This document shows positions 1 through 9,472 of a stretch of 64,000 nucleotides of DNA, piece by piece. The stretch is from positions 226,213 to 290,212 of the forward strand of contig JQKK01000003.1 in the NCBI GenBank assembly GCA_000746015.1, in the 5' to 3' direction. Made by a program: the position numbers and the translations under genes. How positions within the stretch are numbered: position 1 is the stretch's first letter; each line of letters opens with the position of its first letter. The stretch is from Lachnospiraceae bacterium MA2020. Lineage in GTDB: Bacteria; Bacillota; Clostridia; Lachnospirales; Lachnospiraceae. The notes below the pieces were generated by a model that saw only the letters and a list, made by a program, of their open reading frames with translations, did no database searches and was not told the origin of the DNA.

Positions 1-954
1 AATCTCGGAGTTTTTAAGAGATTCGTCCTCTACGAGATCACGGACTTTGGTGTTGGGAGTTGAATATGTGATATATTCAAAGTTCTTGCAGGCAATATCA
101 GCGCGGCATAAGAAGTTTAGGAATGCATGGGCATTTTCAAGATGTCGTGCATTTTTTGGTATTACCCAAGCGTCAATCCACATATTTGTACCTTCCTTAG
201 GAATCACATACTCAAGGTCTGGATTTTGGCGCTGTGTATAGAGTGCCTCACCAGAGTATATAACTCCAATAGCGGCTTCATTTCCTATCATCTTATCTCT
301 GACCTGATCGACTACATAAGCCTGCACGAGATGCTTTTGCTTTTGAAGCAATTCGCAGGCCTCTTCGATTTCGTCATGGTCTGTTGAGTTGAGCGAGTAG
401 CCGAGATATTTTAAGGCTACAGCGTATGCATCTCTTACGGAATCCTGCATGAGAATATTGTTTTTATATTTCTCATTCCAAAGGATCGACCAGGAATCAA
501 CCGGCTCGTCTACCATTGTTTTGTTGTAGAGGATACCAACTGTACCCCAACAATATGGAATGGTGTATTTGTGCTCAGGATCAAAAGTTGACTGCTCTAT
601 GTATTCCTTACCGATATTTTCGTAGTTTGGTACTTTAGAGTAGTCAATCGGCTGTAAAAGATCATTGGCGAGCATTTTCTCGATCATATAGTCTGACGGG
701 CAGATAAGATCATAAATGGCAGCGCCGCTTTCAACCTTCGGGTACATGATTTCATTTGTTTCAAATTCGTCATAGACAACATTGATCCCGGTTTCTTCGG
801 TGAACTGATCGAGGATGTCGGGATCGATATATTCACCGGCATTATAGACGTAAAGTACATCATCTGAATTAGGATCAACAGTCTTGCCGCAGCCTGTGAT
901 AAGAGATGCGGCAAGAGATAATGCAAGTATTGTTCCGATAAACTTCTTTTTCAT
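1..954 (-). CDS. potD: Spermidine/putrescine-binding lipoprotein PotD (3' end cut by window)
   Basis: Extracellular polyamine-binding protein of the PotABCD importer. The start at 954 gives a lipoprotein signal peptide with lipobox LITGC (Cys22). The mature part reads LYVYNAGEYIDPDILDQFTE and later SDYMIEKML, both typical of PotD-type binding proteins. 318 codons are open to the window edge, and the last visible residues (PNTKVRDLVEDE) resemble the C-terminal region of PotD, so little is missing. It lies 14 bp downstream of potC and closes the potABCD operon. The reading frame is intact as far as it can be followed. The family call is strong. Preference for spermidine over putrescine cannot be read from the sequence. 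Confidence 0.9.
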   Translation of the reverse strand, partial: MKKKFIGTILALSLAASLITGCGKTVDPNSDDVLYVYNAGEYIDPDILDQFTEETGINVVYDEFETNEIMYPKVESGAAIYDLICPSDYMIEKMLANDLLQPIDYSKVPNYENIGKEYIEQSTFDPEHKYTIPYCWGTVGILYNKTMVDEPVDSWSILWNEKYKNNILMQDSVRDAYAVALKYLGYSLNSTDHDEIEEACELLQKQKHLVQAYVVDQVRDKMIGNEAAIGVIYSGEALYTQRQNPDLEYVIPKEGTNMWIDAWVIPKNARHLENAHAFLNFLCRADIACKNFEYITYSTPNTKVRDLVEDESLKNSEI

Positions 955-968
955 TATAAAACCTCAAA

Positions 969-1754
969 TTATTTTTTAGACCTGTTCATCTGTGGCTTTG
1001 CCTGTACAATTACCAGCAAAAGCAAAACTACAGTAAACATGATCGTTGAAAGGGCATATATCTCAGGGCTTACTCCTTTTTTAACTTCGCTGTATATCTT
1101 GGTTGATAAGGTGTCAAAGCCTGCTCCCTTTGTAAAGTGAGTGATGATAAAGTCATCAAGTGACATTGTAAAAGCCATCAGAAAACCGGAAAAAACACCG
1201 GGAAGGATATCTGGAAAGATGATCCTGGTAAAAGCGTATGTGGGTGTAGCGCCGAGATCTAGGGCAGCCTCATATGTGCTGTAGTTGATCTGGCGGAATT
1301 TTGGCATAACTGACAATATTACGTATGGGATATTGAAAGTAATATGCGCCAAAAGTACTGTAGCACCGCCCATATTTATCCTGCATGCTATGAAAAGAAG
1401 CATGAGAGATATACCGGTTACGATATCTGCATTAAGCATAGGAATATTTGTCATTCCCATGATGGCAGTACGTGTACGGCGTTTCATCACATGCATACCT
1501 ACGCAGGCGAAAGTACCAAATACTGTAGCGATAAGTGCGGAAGCAATAGCTATAAGTATGGTGTTGGTGAACGCCTGCATAATACGCTCATCTTCGAAAA
1601 GGGAGATGTACCAGTCAAAAGTAAAACCTCCCCAGTGAGAACGTGACTTTGATGCATTGAATGATAATGCCATAAGTGTCAGTATCGGAGCGTATAAAAA
1701 CAGCAATATGAAAATGCTGTAAAATTTCTTTAATCCTGCGTGTTGTCTGTTCAT
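969..1754 (-). CDS. potC: Spermidine/putrescine ABC permease PotC
   Basis: Inner permease subunit of the polyamine importer, 261 aa, with about six membrane segments. It carries the cytoplasmic EAA loop (YEAALDLGATPTYAFTRIIFP) that docks on the PotA ATPase. The family-typical stretch SLDDFIITHF follows it. The start codon overlaps the potB stop (ATGA), which points to translational coupling. Length is normal for PotC. Confidence 0.93.
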   Translation of the reverse strand: MNRQHAGLKKFYSIFILLFLYAPILTLMALSFNASKSRSHWGGFTFDWYISLFEDERIMQAFTNTILIAIASALIATVFGTFACVGMHVMKRRTRTAIMGMTNIPMLNADIVTGISLMLLFIACRINMGGATVLLAHITFNIPYVILSVMPKFRQINYSTYEAALDLGATPTYAFTRIIFPDILPGVFSGFLMAFTMSLDDFIITHFTKGAGFDTLSTKIYSEVKKGVSPEIYALSTIMFTVVLLLLVIVQAKPQMNRSKK

Positions 1755-2563
1755 TTGCCAGCATCCTCCCTGTCGTATTTATCAGTGATGATGATACTGA
1801 TAATGATAAATATCATCATTACAACGGAAAGACCTGCACCGGCATTCCAGTCGTTGTCCTGAGTGAACAGCTGCTCAATGATATTTCCGATAAGTAGTAT
1901 CTTGCCGCCTCCTAAGATGTCAGAAATAACGAAGGTCGTAAGACTCGGAACAAATACCATGGTAATACCCGATATTACGCCGGGAAGTGACAGAGGCCAG
2001 GTTACTCGCCAGAATGTCTGCCAGCCGTTAGCACCAAGATCGCGTGCTGCATTTATGGTGTCCTTGTCGATTTTACAAAGTACGTTGTAAATCGGTAGTA
2101 TCATGAATGGCAAAAAGTCATATACCATGCCAAGTACGATAGCCCATGGTGTATTGATTATCATCATTGTTGGCAGGTGGCAAAATGACAAAAATGCATT
2201 TATCAATCCTGTCTTTTCGAGAAGATTCTGCCAGGCAATAGTACGTAGCAGGGAATTCATCCACATAGGGAGGATGAATATAAGGGACAGAAGTGATGAT
2301 TTACCACGTCCAACCTCGGCAAGTATATACGCAAGTGGATATGCCATAATAAGGCAGACGAGCGTACTTGCAAATGAAAGCAGCATTGATACGATCAGTG
2401 CCTTGAGGTTTACATGAGTAAATATCGAGGCTATACCCTCAATGGTAAAATGTCCTGAAACATCCGTAAAACCATAAAAAAGGACAATGATCAGCGGGAT
2501 TATGATAAAACCAATCCCCCAAATTGTATATGGCATTGCAAGCCATTTTGTTTTCTTACTCAT
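1751..2563 (-). CDS. potB: Spermidine/putrescine ABC permease PotB
   Basis: Second permease of the polyamine importer, about 270 aa and six membrane segments, with an EAA loop ([19 protein letters not shown]). I place the start at 2563 ([12 protein letters not shown]). An open frame continues upstream into potA, but this ATG overlaps the potA stop by 8 bp (ATGAGTAA), has a GGAG-like site just upstream, and fits the family N-terminus. It pairs with PotC to form the membrane channel. Confidence 0.92.
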   Translation of the reverse strand: MSKKTKWLAMPYTIWGIGFIIIPLIIVLFYGFTDVSGHFTIEGIASIFTHVNLKALIVSMLLSFASTLVCLIMAYPLAYILAEVGRGKSSLLSLIFILPMWMNSLLRTIAWQNLLEKTGLINAFLSFCHLPTMMIINTPWAIVLGMVYDFLPFMILPIYNVLCKIDKDTINAARDLGANGWQTFWRVTWPLSLPGVISGITMVFVPSLTTFVISDILGGGKILLIGNIIEQLFTQDNDWNAGAGLSVVMMIFIIISIIITDKYDREDAGK

Positions 2564-3629
2564 TGATCTCCACAGCTTTCTCGTCCTCTGACTCAGGCTT
2601 ATGCATGATCTGAATATCATAAGGGTCAACGTGGATACCGACGCGGGTATCTACAGGGAAACAGTCTGTGGAGTGGACGATCCATTCAAAATTGCGTGCC
2701 ATTACGCACATTTCATAATGTACACCCTTGAATATTACGTCGGTAACGACACCTTCGATGGTTCCTTCTTCAGGAGCAACAAGATCGATATCCTCTGGTC
2801 TGATGACTACATCGACAGGCTTATTTTCGCCAAAGCCTGTATCAACACAGTCAAAGTTTGCTCCGAGGATCTCAACAAGCTTATCGCGTACCATTCTTGC
2901 AGAGATAATATTAGAATCTCCTATGAAATCAGCAACGAAAGCGTTTTGCGGCTCGTTGTAGATGTCGGTAGGTGTACCGATCTGCTGTATGTAACCCTGG
3001 TTCATGACAACAATTGTATCTGACATGGTAAGGGCTTCTTCCTGGTCGTGTGTTACATATATAAATGTGATACCAAGCTCATTCTTTAGGCGGATAAGCT
3101 CGTACTGCATGTCCTGTCTGAGTTTGAGATCGAGCGCACCTAAAGGCTCGTCGAGAAGAAGAACCTTAGGCTCGTTTACGATAGCTCGTGCGATAGCGAT
3201 ACGCTGCTGCTGACCACCGGAGAGAGAATCAGGCATACGGTCTTCGTAACCTTCGAGATTCACAAGCTTGAGGGCGTAGCGGATCTTATCTTTTATGTAT
3301 TGATCTGTCTTATTCTTGATACGGAGTCCAAAAGCGATGTTGTCAGCAATAGTCATGTGTGGAAACAGCGCGTACTTTTGGAATACTGTGTTTAATTCTC
3401 GTTTATTAGGCGGAAGATTGGTAATGTCACGGTTTTCAAACATGACGGTACCTGTATCGGGGGTCTCAAATCCACCGATAATACGCAAAGTTGTAGTCTT
3501 ACCACAACCTGATGGACCTAAAAGTGTAACGAATTCGTTTTCTCGAATATAAAGGCTGAAATCGTCAAGGATAACATTTTCCCCATATTTTTTTGTAATG
3601 TGCTGCAGATCGATTAGCTTAACAGCCAT
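2556..3629 (-). CDS. potA: Spermidine/putrescine ABC ATPase PotA
   Basis: ATP-binding subunit that energises the PotBC channel, about 357 aa. It has Walker [10 protein letters not shown], signature LSGGQQQR, Walker [13 protein letters not shown] and the H-loop THDQEEA. A C-terminal TOBE-like domain of about 110 residues follows ([13 protein letters not shown]). I chose the ATG at 3629 because AGGAGG sits 8 bp upstream; a TTG six bases earlier is a weaker alternative. It is the first gene of potABCD. A perfect hairpin lies between it and the upstream lactonase gene. Confidence 0.94.
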   Translation of the reverse strand: MAVKLIDLQHITKKYGENVILDDFSLYIRENEFVTLLGPSGCGKTTTLRIIGGFETPDTGTVMFENRDITNLPPNKRELNTVFQKYALFPHMTIADNIAFGLRIKNKTDQYIKDKIRYALKLVNLEGYEDRMPDSLSGGQQQRIAIARAIVNEPKVLLLDEPLGALDLKLRQDMQYELIRLKNELGITFIYVTHDQEEALTMSDTIVVMNQGYIQQIGTPTDIYNEPQNAFVADFIGDSNIISARMVRDKLVEILGANFDCVDTGFGENKPVDVVIRPEDIDLVAPEEGTIEGVVTDVIFKGVHYEMCVMARNFEWIVHSTDCFPVDTRVGIHVDPYDIQIMHKPESEDEKAVEINE

Positions 3630-3660
3630 TGTCAATTCCTCCTAAATAAAACATAAAGAT

Positions 3661-3702
3661 AGGCTATTTGGAACAGTAAACTACACAGTACCAAATAGCC
3701 TT
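3661..3702 (-). terminator. Hairpin between the lactonase gene and potA
   Basis: A perfect 11-bp inverted repeat (AGGCTATTTGG 3661-3671 and CCAAATAGCCT 3691-3701) with a 19-nt loop. It lies downstream of the lactonase stop and upstream of potA. On the minus strand it is followed by ATCTTTATGTTTTATTT, so it probably ends aroC-lactonase transcription. It could instead act as an attenuator in the potA leader. Confidence 0.65.
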
Positions 3703-3752
3703 CATAAATAAACATAGTGAACGTATCTGTTTCGTTTACTATATTAAAAGAC

Positions 3753-4802
3753 TTACAGCTTGTGAATGATTATGCAGTTGCCTCCATAGAAATCCATGGA
3801 AGGACCATTCATAGCCAATGTGTTGTGCTCAAAATCCATTGTAAAGAATGTAATTGTATTAGACTCATTGTTCATTGAGAGAAGGAACTTATTGTCCTCT
3901 GTTGTAGCAAAATCCTTAGGGAATCTTCCGGAAATTGGCAGTACAAAAAGAGGAGTGAGAAGTCCTGTTTCCTGGTCGACTCTCATTGCTCCTACTGAGT
4001 CATCACCTGCGTTTGAGCAGAAGAGATACTTTCCGTCTGGTGAAAGCTGGATAGCGTAAGCACATGTTGTCTCAGCTGCGTGCTGGTCAATTGTGAGTAC
4101 GCTCTGTATACGCTCGAAGCTTGGCTGGTTATCCTTATCCTCGTACATAAATACATCGATACTGCTCTTAAGCTCGTTTATAACATATGCAAAACGACCA
4201 TCTTTAGAGAACTTGATGTGGTGAGGAGCTGTTTCAAGGTCACTTCTTACGATATCAGCGAGCTCAAGCTTACCTGTAGTGTGGTTGAGGCGGTAAACCT
4301 TTATATGATCCATTCCTACATCAGTAGCGCAAAGATACTTGTTGTCGCGAGTCATCTTTACACAGTCAACATGTGGACGAAAGTTTCTGTCAGCGATAGA
4401 GCCTGTTCCCTTGTGGAAAATCTCATCGGTGATCTCACCAACAGAGCCGTCCTCATTGAGAGAGAGCACGGTGATCTTACCATCATGATAACCTGCAACA
4501 AAGACAAACTTATCCTCATAATCAGTAGAAATATAGCATCCACGCATGCCGTTGATATCTACGAGATTAATCTTCTCAAGATTGCCGTCTTCGAGTATCT
4601 TAAAAGATGCTACGCCATCATCAGTGATAGAATAAAGGAACTTGTTGTTATGAGAGATTGTAATATATGAAGCATTAGTGATCTCTACAGAATTCCTATA
4701 GGTGATGTGACCATTATCCGGATTAAAATCAAAAATCCTGATACCGTCCTTCTGCTTACGGGTGTACCCTGCACCATATACTACATAATTTGACTTTGCC
4801 AT
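3753..4802 (-). CDS. Lactonase-family beta-propeller protein (6-phosphogluconolactonase-like)
   Basis: A 349-aa cytosolic protein without a signal peptide, made of repeated beta-propeller blades (for example YITISHNNKFLYSITDD, HHIKFSKDGRFAYVIN, AIQLSPDGKYLFCSNAG). This is the pattern of the YbhE/Pgl lactonase family, whose characterised members hydrolyse 6-phosphogluconolactone. The blade motifs DGRFAYV and DGKYLFCSN are clear; substrate specificity is not. It follows aroC after 15 bp and is probably cotranscribed with it. Other propeller proteins of this family have no known enzyme activity, so Pgl function is only inferred. Confidence 0.75.
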   Translation of the reverse strand: MAKSNYVVYGAGYTRKQKDGIRIFDFNPDNGHITYRNSVEITNASYITISHNNKFLYSITDDGVASFKILEDGNLEKINLVDINGMRGCYISTDYEDKFVFVAGYHDGKITVLSLNEDGSVGEITDEIFHKGTGSIADRNFRPHVDCVKMTRDNKYLCATDVGMDHIKVYRLNHTTGKLELADIVRSDLETAPHHIKFSKDGRFAYVINELKSSIDVFMYEDKDNQPSFERIQSVLTIDQHAAETTCAYAIQLSPDGKYLFCSNAGDDSVGAMRVDQETGLLTPLFVLPISGRFPKDFATTEDNKFLLSMNNESNTITFFTMDFEHNTLAMNGPSMDFYGGNCIIIHKL

Positions 4803-4817
4803 AAAGTTACCTCCATA

Positions 4818-5915
4818 TTATATGTAAAAGTTTTTTATCTTATCATATCTTGCAGTCATGTTGCGCATCAGAAGATCTGTGACAGTGAGCGCTGCCATGG
4901 CCTCTACGACAACAACGGCCCTTGGTACAACTAAAGGATCGTGTCGTCCATGGATGGTGATATCAGTTTCCTGTCGGTCCTTATCGACAGTTAACTGCGG
5001 AGAAGAAATGGATGGCGTCGGCTTGACGGCTGCTCTGAAAATTATCTGACTTCCATCAGAGATGCCACCCAAAATACCGCCGGAATGATTGCTTGATTTG
5101 ACAATGTTGCCGTCAACCATCCGGAATGGATCATTATTTTCTAAACCTGTACTGGAGGCAGCCTTAAAACCATCTCCAATCTCAAACCCTTTTACTGCGC
5201 CGATGGACATTATAGCCTTGGCAAGCTCTGCATCGAGTTTGTCAAATACGGGCTCTCCAATGCCTGGACGCATACCGTCGATAACACACTCTATTATGCC
5301 TCCGGCAGAATTGCCGGCAGCTGCGAGCTCTCTCGCGTATACTGAAGCTTTTTCATAAGTTTCCGGATCAGCAAGACAGAGAGGATTCTCTGCAGCATAA
5401 CGGATATCGACCTTTTCGTCCGGAACAGTGTAAGGACCGATAGCTTTGGCATAAGCAGTAGCATTAATGCCGAGTCCTTTAAGGAACTTGGCAGCAACTG
5501 CACCGGCAGCTACACGGCCGATAGTTTCACGTCCTGACGATCTGCCGCCACCGCGGTAGTCACGAAAACCATATTTTTCATCGAAAGTATAGTCAGCATG
5601 ACCAGGACGGTATAGCTTGGCAATATTACTGTAATCTTTTGAACGCTGATCAGTATTCTCTACTACTATAGCTATAGGAGTACCTTCGGTCTTTCCTTCA
5701 AAGACACCGGAAAGGATTCTTGCTTTGTCTCCCTCTTTTCTTGCTGTAGTAAACTCTGACTGACCGGGTTTTCGCCGATCGAGAAAAATCTGTATGTCAT
5801 CTTCACAAAGAGACATGCCTGCAGGGCAACCATCTACTACAACGCCCAAACCACCACCGTGGGACTCACCCCAGGTAGCTATACGGAAAACGGAGCCAAA
5901 AGAAGAACCAGCCAT
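4818..5915 (-). CDS. aroC: Chorismate synthase
   Basis: Last step of the shikimate pathway: it converts 5-enolpyruvylshikimate 3-phosphate to chorismate using reduced FMN. 365 aa, full length. Signatures include the N-terminal GSVFRIATWGESHGGGLG, YRPGHADYTFDEKYG with FRDYRGGGRSSGRET, and the C-terminal VPRAVVVVEAMAALTVTDLL. The start follows GAGGAGG. The gene stands alone among aromatic genes here, with the lactonase gene behind it. Confidence 0.96.
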   Translation of the reverse strand: MAGSSFGSVFRIATWGESHGGGLGVVVDGCPAGMSLCEDDIQIFLDRRKPGQSEFTTARKEGDKARILSGVFEGKTEGTPIAIVVENTDQRSKDYSNIAKLYRPGHADYTFDEKYGFRDYRGGGRSSGRETIGRVAAGAVAAKFLKGLGINATAYAKAIGPYTVPDEKVDIRYAAENPLCLADPETYEKASVYARELAAAGNSAGGIIECVIDGMRPGIGEPVFDKLDAELAKAIMSIGAVKGFEIGDGFKAASSTGLENNDPFRMVDGNIVKSSNHSGGILGGISDGSQIIFRAAVKPTPSISSPQLTVDKDRQETDITIHGRHDPLVVPRAVVVVEAMAALTVTDLLMRNMTARYDKIKNFYI

Positions 5916-6162
5916 CTAGTAAAACCTCCTCTGAAAAAATCAATTTATGTCAAAGTTAATGATAGCATAAAAACTCACAAAAAAACAGTATATACTTTAT
6001 CGAGATAGCATATATTTATTGAATCTGGAGGCAAATAGTATTTTAGATGATACAATCAAACGATTTAATAATTTGTTAATATGATTCTTTAATAATGTAG
6101 TGTATAATGTATACAATATCAACATTGTCATTACCCACTTATTAGTTCAAGGAGGGCGTGCG

Positions 6163-6375
6163 ATGAATACAATTAATGGAATAAATGCATATTGTTCAGA
6201 TAACCAGCAGGTAAATAATTACAGAAAAGAAGTAAATCCTTCGGGTGGCTTTGAAGCCATGATAGCAAAATTTGAAGCTATGAAAGCTGCATTAGAGGCA
6301 GCACCGACAAAGTCTATGACAGCAATTGCAGCATTGGACACAAACATTGCAAAGTTTAAGGCTTTAAATATGTGA
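6163..6375 (+). CDS. Small unknown protein, 70 aa, helical, with an internal GG
   Basis: I do not recognise this protein. The ATG at 6163 has GGAGGG 6 bp upstream; a longer open frame from 6100 has no such site. The N-terminal 29 residues are polar and end in NPSGG. The remainder is a hydrophobic/Ala-rich helix pair (MIAKFEAMKAALEA, then TAIAALDTNIAKFKAL). A TATAAT lies at 6103-6108. The next small gene starts 70 bp downstream and shares an IAK[FW]xA motif, so the two probably form a unit ended by the terminator at 6635. The GG followed by an amphipathic tail resembles a double-glycine secreted peptide, but the leader lacks the usual hydrophobic spacing. Confidence 0.6.
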   Translation: MNTINGINAYCSDNQQVNNYRKEVNPSGGFEAMIAKFEAMKAALEAAPTKSMTAIAALDTNIAKFKALNM

Positions 6376-6445
6376 TCGATTTAGTATCTGTGAAATGTAG
6401 CTGCGTAGTTACTGAATGGATACATTGTTCGGAGGTTTTGAACAA

Positions 6446-6622
6446 ATGGAAGTAAAATCTTTAAATGTAAGTCCGATAACATCAATGTTGACAAACAGGA
6501 TAGCAAAGTGGGAAGCGGTTTTGTCAGATCCTGATATTTCGCCGCAGACTGAGGAAGAATCAAAGTTCCAGTTAAATGCATTAAAAGAGATACTGAAAAG
6601 TTTTGCAGTATCAGAAGAATAA
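6446..6622 (+). CDS. Small unknown protein, 58 aa, helical
   Basis: Not recognised. The start at 6446 (MEVKSLNVSP) is set by GGAGG 10 bp upstream; an in-frame ATG at 6416 lacks a ribosome site. The protein is acidic and helical, with TNRIAKWEAVLSDPD in the middle, similar in style to the tail of the preceding 70-aa protein. There is no signal peptide, membrane segment or cysteine. A strong terminator follows after 12 bp, so the two genes form a compact small-protein operon. Confidence 0.6.
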   Translation: MEVKSLNVSPITSMLTNRIAKWEAVLSDPDISPQTEEESKFQLNALKEILKSFAVSEE

Positions 6623-6634
6623 TTGGGAATTGAA

Positions 6635-6672
6635 AGACTGTGCAGACAGCTAGGCTGCACAGTCTTCTTTGC
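6635..6672 (+). terminator. Rho-independent terminator of the small-protein operon
   Basis: A perfect 10-bp stem (GACTGTGCAG 6636-6645, CTGCACAGTC 6655-6664) with a 9-nt loop, followed by TTCTTTGCTTTT. Confidence 0.85.
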
Positions 6673-6723
6673 TTTTGGGGCAGCTTTTTGCTGCATTGAA
6701 AAATTATGTCACCTGTGATAAAC

Positions 6724-6752
6724 TTGATATAGTGTTTGTACGAGAGTACATG
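6724..6752 (+). promoter_or_regulatory. Possible sigma-A promoter of the carboxypeptidase-tgt unit
   Basis: TTGATA at 6724-6729 and TACATG at 6747-6752 are separated by 17 bp, and lie just downstream of the preceding terminator and 19 bp upstream of the ATG at 6771. The -10 box is only a partial match. Confidence 0.45.
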
Positions 6753-6770
6753 TAGAAGGGGTAAGGCACA

Positions 6771-7736
6771 ATGAGGGACATCTATAGGCATTTAAGGGAG
6801 TTTGCCCGTGGACATGTTAGGAGGATATCTTGTGCTACAGCAATAAGTGTGATATTTATCTGTAGTGCAAGCTTTTGTTCTATAGAAGCGGGGAATTTAA
6901 GACGCGAGACGATCGAGGAAGGCAGTATCTATCTTGAAACTGATGATGGTCTTGTAAAAGTTGACAGGCTTGACAGAGATTTTTCATTTTCTGAAAATGA
7001 ATTTGAATGTGGCTTTGAAAGTGATGGAGTATCAATTTCGGCAGATGATCTGCAGCATGTGATCGATTCATCATCACAAGTGGTATCTACCGAGAAGGCA
7101 GAAGTTGATAAGGATACCGTCATAGATAGTGAGACTGGAGAGAATATTTCAGCAACCTATGCAAATGACTGGTCTTTAATACTTATAAATAAGGAACATC
7201 TTATACCTGATGACTATGAGTTTGAGCTTGCTACCATTAAGGGATCGATGCAGGCAGATATCAGAGTCATACCGCATGTTCGTGAGCTTTTGGAGAAAGC
7301 GCAGAGTGAGGGTGTAGATCTGTATATCTGTTCTCCTTACAGGGATATGGAGCGTCAGACAATGCTTTTTGAGCGTAAGATCAAGTCATACACACGACAG
7401 GGATACAGTTATGAAGAAGCATATGATCTCGCTTCACAGACAGTAACGATCCCAGGAAGCAGTGAGCACAATGTCGGTCTTGCGTTTGATTTCGTTCAGG
7501 AGGACTATCAGCAGCTTGATGCAGGTTTTGCAAATACCAGAGCAGGCAGATGGCTTTATGATCATGCAGCTGAGTATGGCTTCATCCTTCGCTATCCAAA
7601 GGGCAAAGAAGATATTACAAAGATTGAATATGAGCCTTGGCACTATAGATATGTGGGCGTAAAGGCTGCAAAAGAGATAATGTCGAGAGGCATTACTCTT
7701 GAAGAATATGACGAAGAGATTGGATTAGTTGAGTAG
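6771..7736 (+). CDS. VanY-type D-alanyl-D-alanine carboxypeptidase (peptidase M15B)
   Basis: Secreted or membrane-tethered peptidoglycan hydrolase expected to remove the terminal D-Ala from stem peptides. 321 aa. An N-terminal hydrophobic segment (about residues 18-38, AISVIFICSASFCSIEA) precedes a linker of about 100 residues, then the M15 domain (about 135-310). The zinc-site pattern is visible: SSEHNVGLAFDF gives His233 and Asp240, and EPWHYRYVG gives His291. It has an AAGGGG ribosome site and sits 1 bp upstream of tgt, so the two are cotranscribed. No vancomycin-resistance genes are nearby, so a wall-remodelling role is more likely. Confidence 0.88.
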   Translation: MRDIYRHLREFARGHVRRISCATAISVIFICSASFCSIEAGNLRRETIEEGSIYLETDDGLVKVDRLDRDFSFSENEFECGFESDGVSISADDLQHVIDSSSQVVSTEKAEVDKDTVIDSETGENISATYANDWSLILINKEHLIPDDYEFELATIKGSMQADIRVIPHVRELLEKAQSEGVDLYICSPYRDMERQTMLFERKIKSYTRQGYSYEEAYDLASQTVTIPGSSEHNVGLAFDFVQEDYQQLDAGFANTRAGRWLYDHAAEYGFILRYPKGKEDITKIEYEPWHYRYVGVKAAKEIMSRGITLEEYDEEIGLVE

Positions 7737-7737
7737 T

Positions 7738-8886
7738 ATGAAACACAAATATGAATTACTTACCACTGACGGTCGTGCTAGGCGTGGACGCCTTACGACC
7801 GTTCATGGTGTGGTGGAAACACCGGTTTTTATGAATGTAGGAACTGTCGCAGCTATCAAAGGTGCAGTTTCAACAGAGGATCTTGAGTCGATCGGTACAC
7901 AGGTTGAGCTTTCAAATACGTACCATCTGCATGTGCGTACAGGAGACGAGACAATAAAGCGTCTCGGTGGACTGCACAAATTTATGGTGTGGGACAAGCC
8001 TATACTTACTGACTCCGGCGGATTTCAGGTGTTCTCGCTTGCGGGTCTCCGTAAGATCAAGGAAGAGGGAGTTACATTCCGCTCACATATTGATGGCCGC
8101 AAGATATTTATGGGACCAGAGGAGAGCATGAGGATACAGTCAAATCTTGCATCTACTATTGCAATGGCGTTTGATGAGTGCCCAAATGCAAAGGCGTCAC
8201 GTGATTATGTTGCACCTTCTGTCGAGAGAACGACAAGGTGGCTCCAGCGCTGCAAAGATGAGATGGAGAGACTCAATTCACTTCCGGATACGATCAATAA
8301 AGATCAGATGCTTTTTGGTATCAATCAGGGTGCTATCTTTGATGATATCCGCATAGAACATGCGCAGAAAATACGTGAGATGAATCTTGATGGCTATGCT
8401 ATCGGAGGTCTTGCTGTAGGTGAGTCACATGAGGAAATGTATCATGTGCTCGATGTAACAGTTCCGCATCTTCCTGGTGATAAGCCGGTATACCTTATGG
8501 GTGTCGGTACTCCGGCAAATATCATTGAGGCAGTAGACAGAGGCGTTGATTTCTTTGACTGTGTATATCCATCAAGAAATGGCAGACACGGACATGTTTA
8601 TACGCATCTTGGCAAGCGTAATATGATGAATGCAAGATACGAATTTGACACGAAGCCTATCGAAGAGGGTTGTGGATGCCCTGCATGCAGACGTTATTCG
8701 AGAGCCTATATCAGACATCTTTTGAAAGCAAAGGAAATGCTTGGCATGAGACTTTGTGTGCTTCACAATCTGTATTTTTATAATCACATGATGGAAGAAA
8801 TACGCACAGCTATTGAGAATCATGAGTATGCGGATTTTAAGAAGAAATTCCTTGCAGATCTCAATTTTGGCGAGTGTGAAGCGTGA
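7738..8886 (+). CDS. tgt: Queuine/preQ1 tRNA-ribosyltransferase
   Basis: Swaps guanine-34 for preQ1 in tRNAs with GUN anticodons, the base-exchange step of queuosine synthesis. 382 aa. The N-terminus YELLTTDGRARRGRL fits the family, so I use the ATG at 7738 rather than a TTG at 7729. Visible signatures are DSGGFQVFSLAGLRKI with a catalytic Asp, GGLAVGE, DCVYPSRNGRHG with the nucleophile Asp, and the zinc cluster CGCPACRRYSRAYIRHL. It begins 1 bp after the carboxypeptidase gene. yajC follows 154 bp on, a common tgt-yajC order. No queA or other queuosine genes are in the window. Confidence 0.95.
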   Translation: MKHKYELLTTDGRARRGRLTTVHGVVETPVFMNVGTVAAIKGAVSTEDLESIGTQVELSNTYHLHVRTGDETIKRLGGLHKFMVWDKPILTDSGGFQVFSLAGLRKIKEEGVTFRSHIDGRKIFMGPEESMRIQSNLASTIAMAFDECPNAKASRDYVAPSVERTTRWLQRCKDEMERLNSLPDTINKDQMLFGINQGAIFDDIRIEHAQKIREMNLDGYAIGGLAVGESHEEMYHVLDVTVPHLPGDKPVYLMGVGTPANIIEAVDRGVDFFDCVYPSRNGRHGHVYTHLGKRNMMNARYEFDTKPIEEGCGCPACRRYSRAYIRHLLKAKEMLGMRLCVLHNLYFYNHMMEEIRTAIENHEYADFKKKFLADLNFGECEA

Positions 8887-8960
8887 CTTTATAATAAGTA
8901 TTGCATTTTTACTTGACGTATTTTAATATATGTATATTGGAATACAATAAAAATTTAATA

Positions 8961-8989
8961 TTGTACACTTGATGGTTTTTGTGTATTAT
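8961..8989 (+). promoter_or_regulatory. Sigma-A promoter of yajC
   Basis: TTGTAC (8961-8966), 17-bp spacer, TATTAT (8984-8989), in the 154-bp gap before yajC. This suggests yajC has its own promoter in addition to readthrough from tgt. Confidence 0.6.
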
Positions 8990-9040
8990 ATAAAACAATC
9001 AATGTTTTTTGATTAGAAGGATTAAGGAGAGTTAGTAACT

Positions 9041-9358
9041 ATGAACATTTTGATGACAAACGCGGGTGGTACACAGGGAAGCATTGCAGTAATGATCGGA
9101 TACATAGTGATCATTGGCGCATTCTTTTACTTTGCGATGATCAGACCTCAGAAGAAGGAGCAGCAGAGAGTTAAGGCTATGCTCGATTCACTTGAGGTTG
9201 GTGATAATATTCTTACAAACAGTGGTTTCTATGGTATCGTGATCGCTATCGAGGATGATACTGTTATCGTTGAGTTTGGAAACAATAAGAACTGCAGAAT
9301 CCCTATGCAGAAGGGTGCAATTGCTCAGATCGAGAAGTCTGAGTCATCTGCTTCATAA
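9041..9358 (+). CDS. yajC: Preprotein translocase accessory subunit YajC
   Basis: Small membrane protein (105 aa) that associates with SecDF and assists Sec export. One N-terminal membrane segment (GSIAVMIGYIVIIGAFFYFA) is followed by the family motif MIRPQKKEQQRVKAMLDSL and a cytosolic YajC domain (VGDNILTNSGFYGIV). The ribosome site is AAGGAGAG. secDF is not in the window. Confidence 0.92.
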   Translation: MNILMTNAGGTQGSIAVMIGYIVIIGAFFYFAMIRPQKKEQQRVKAMLDSLEVGDNILTNSGFYGIVIAIEDDTVIVEFGNNKNCRIPMQKGAIAQIEKSESSAS

Positions 9359-9372
9359 GTCTGAATTAAAGA

Positions 9373-9406
9373 AAGGCGTGCTTTTAAGGAAAGTGCGCCT
9401 TTTTTC
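9373..9406 (+). terminator. Rho-independent terminator of yajC
   Basis: AAGGCG...CGCCTT stem (9373-9400) with two mismatches in its middle, followed by a run of T (9400-9405). Confidence 0.8.
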
Positions 9407-9472
9407 ATAAAATGTATGGTTTACCACATTAAATTGTAAAAGTGTACAGTATAAAAATCAGGAGGATAGATC

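Noticed and set aside
2063..2417. Plus-strand frames over potB and potC
   Set aside because: Shadows of the well-supported polyamine permease genes.
4080..4670. 196-codon plus-strand frame across the lactonase gene
   Set aside because: Antisense to a clear beta-propeller gene; no ribosome site or recognisable domain.
9407..9472. T-box or leucine attenuator before leuB
   Set aside because: Only 66 bp between the yajC terminator and leuB; no specifier loop or T-box sequence is visible.
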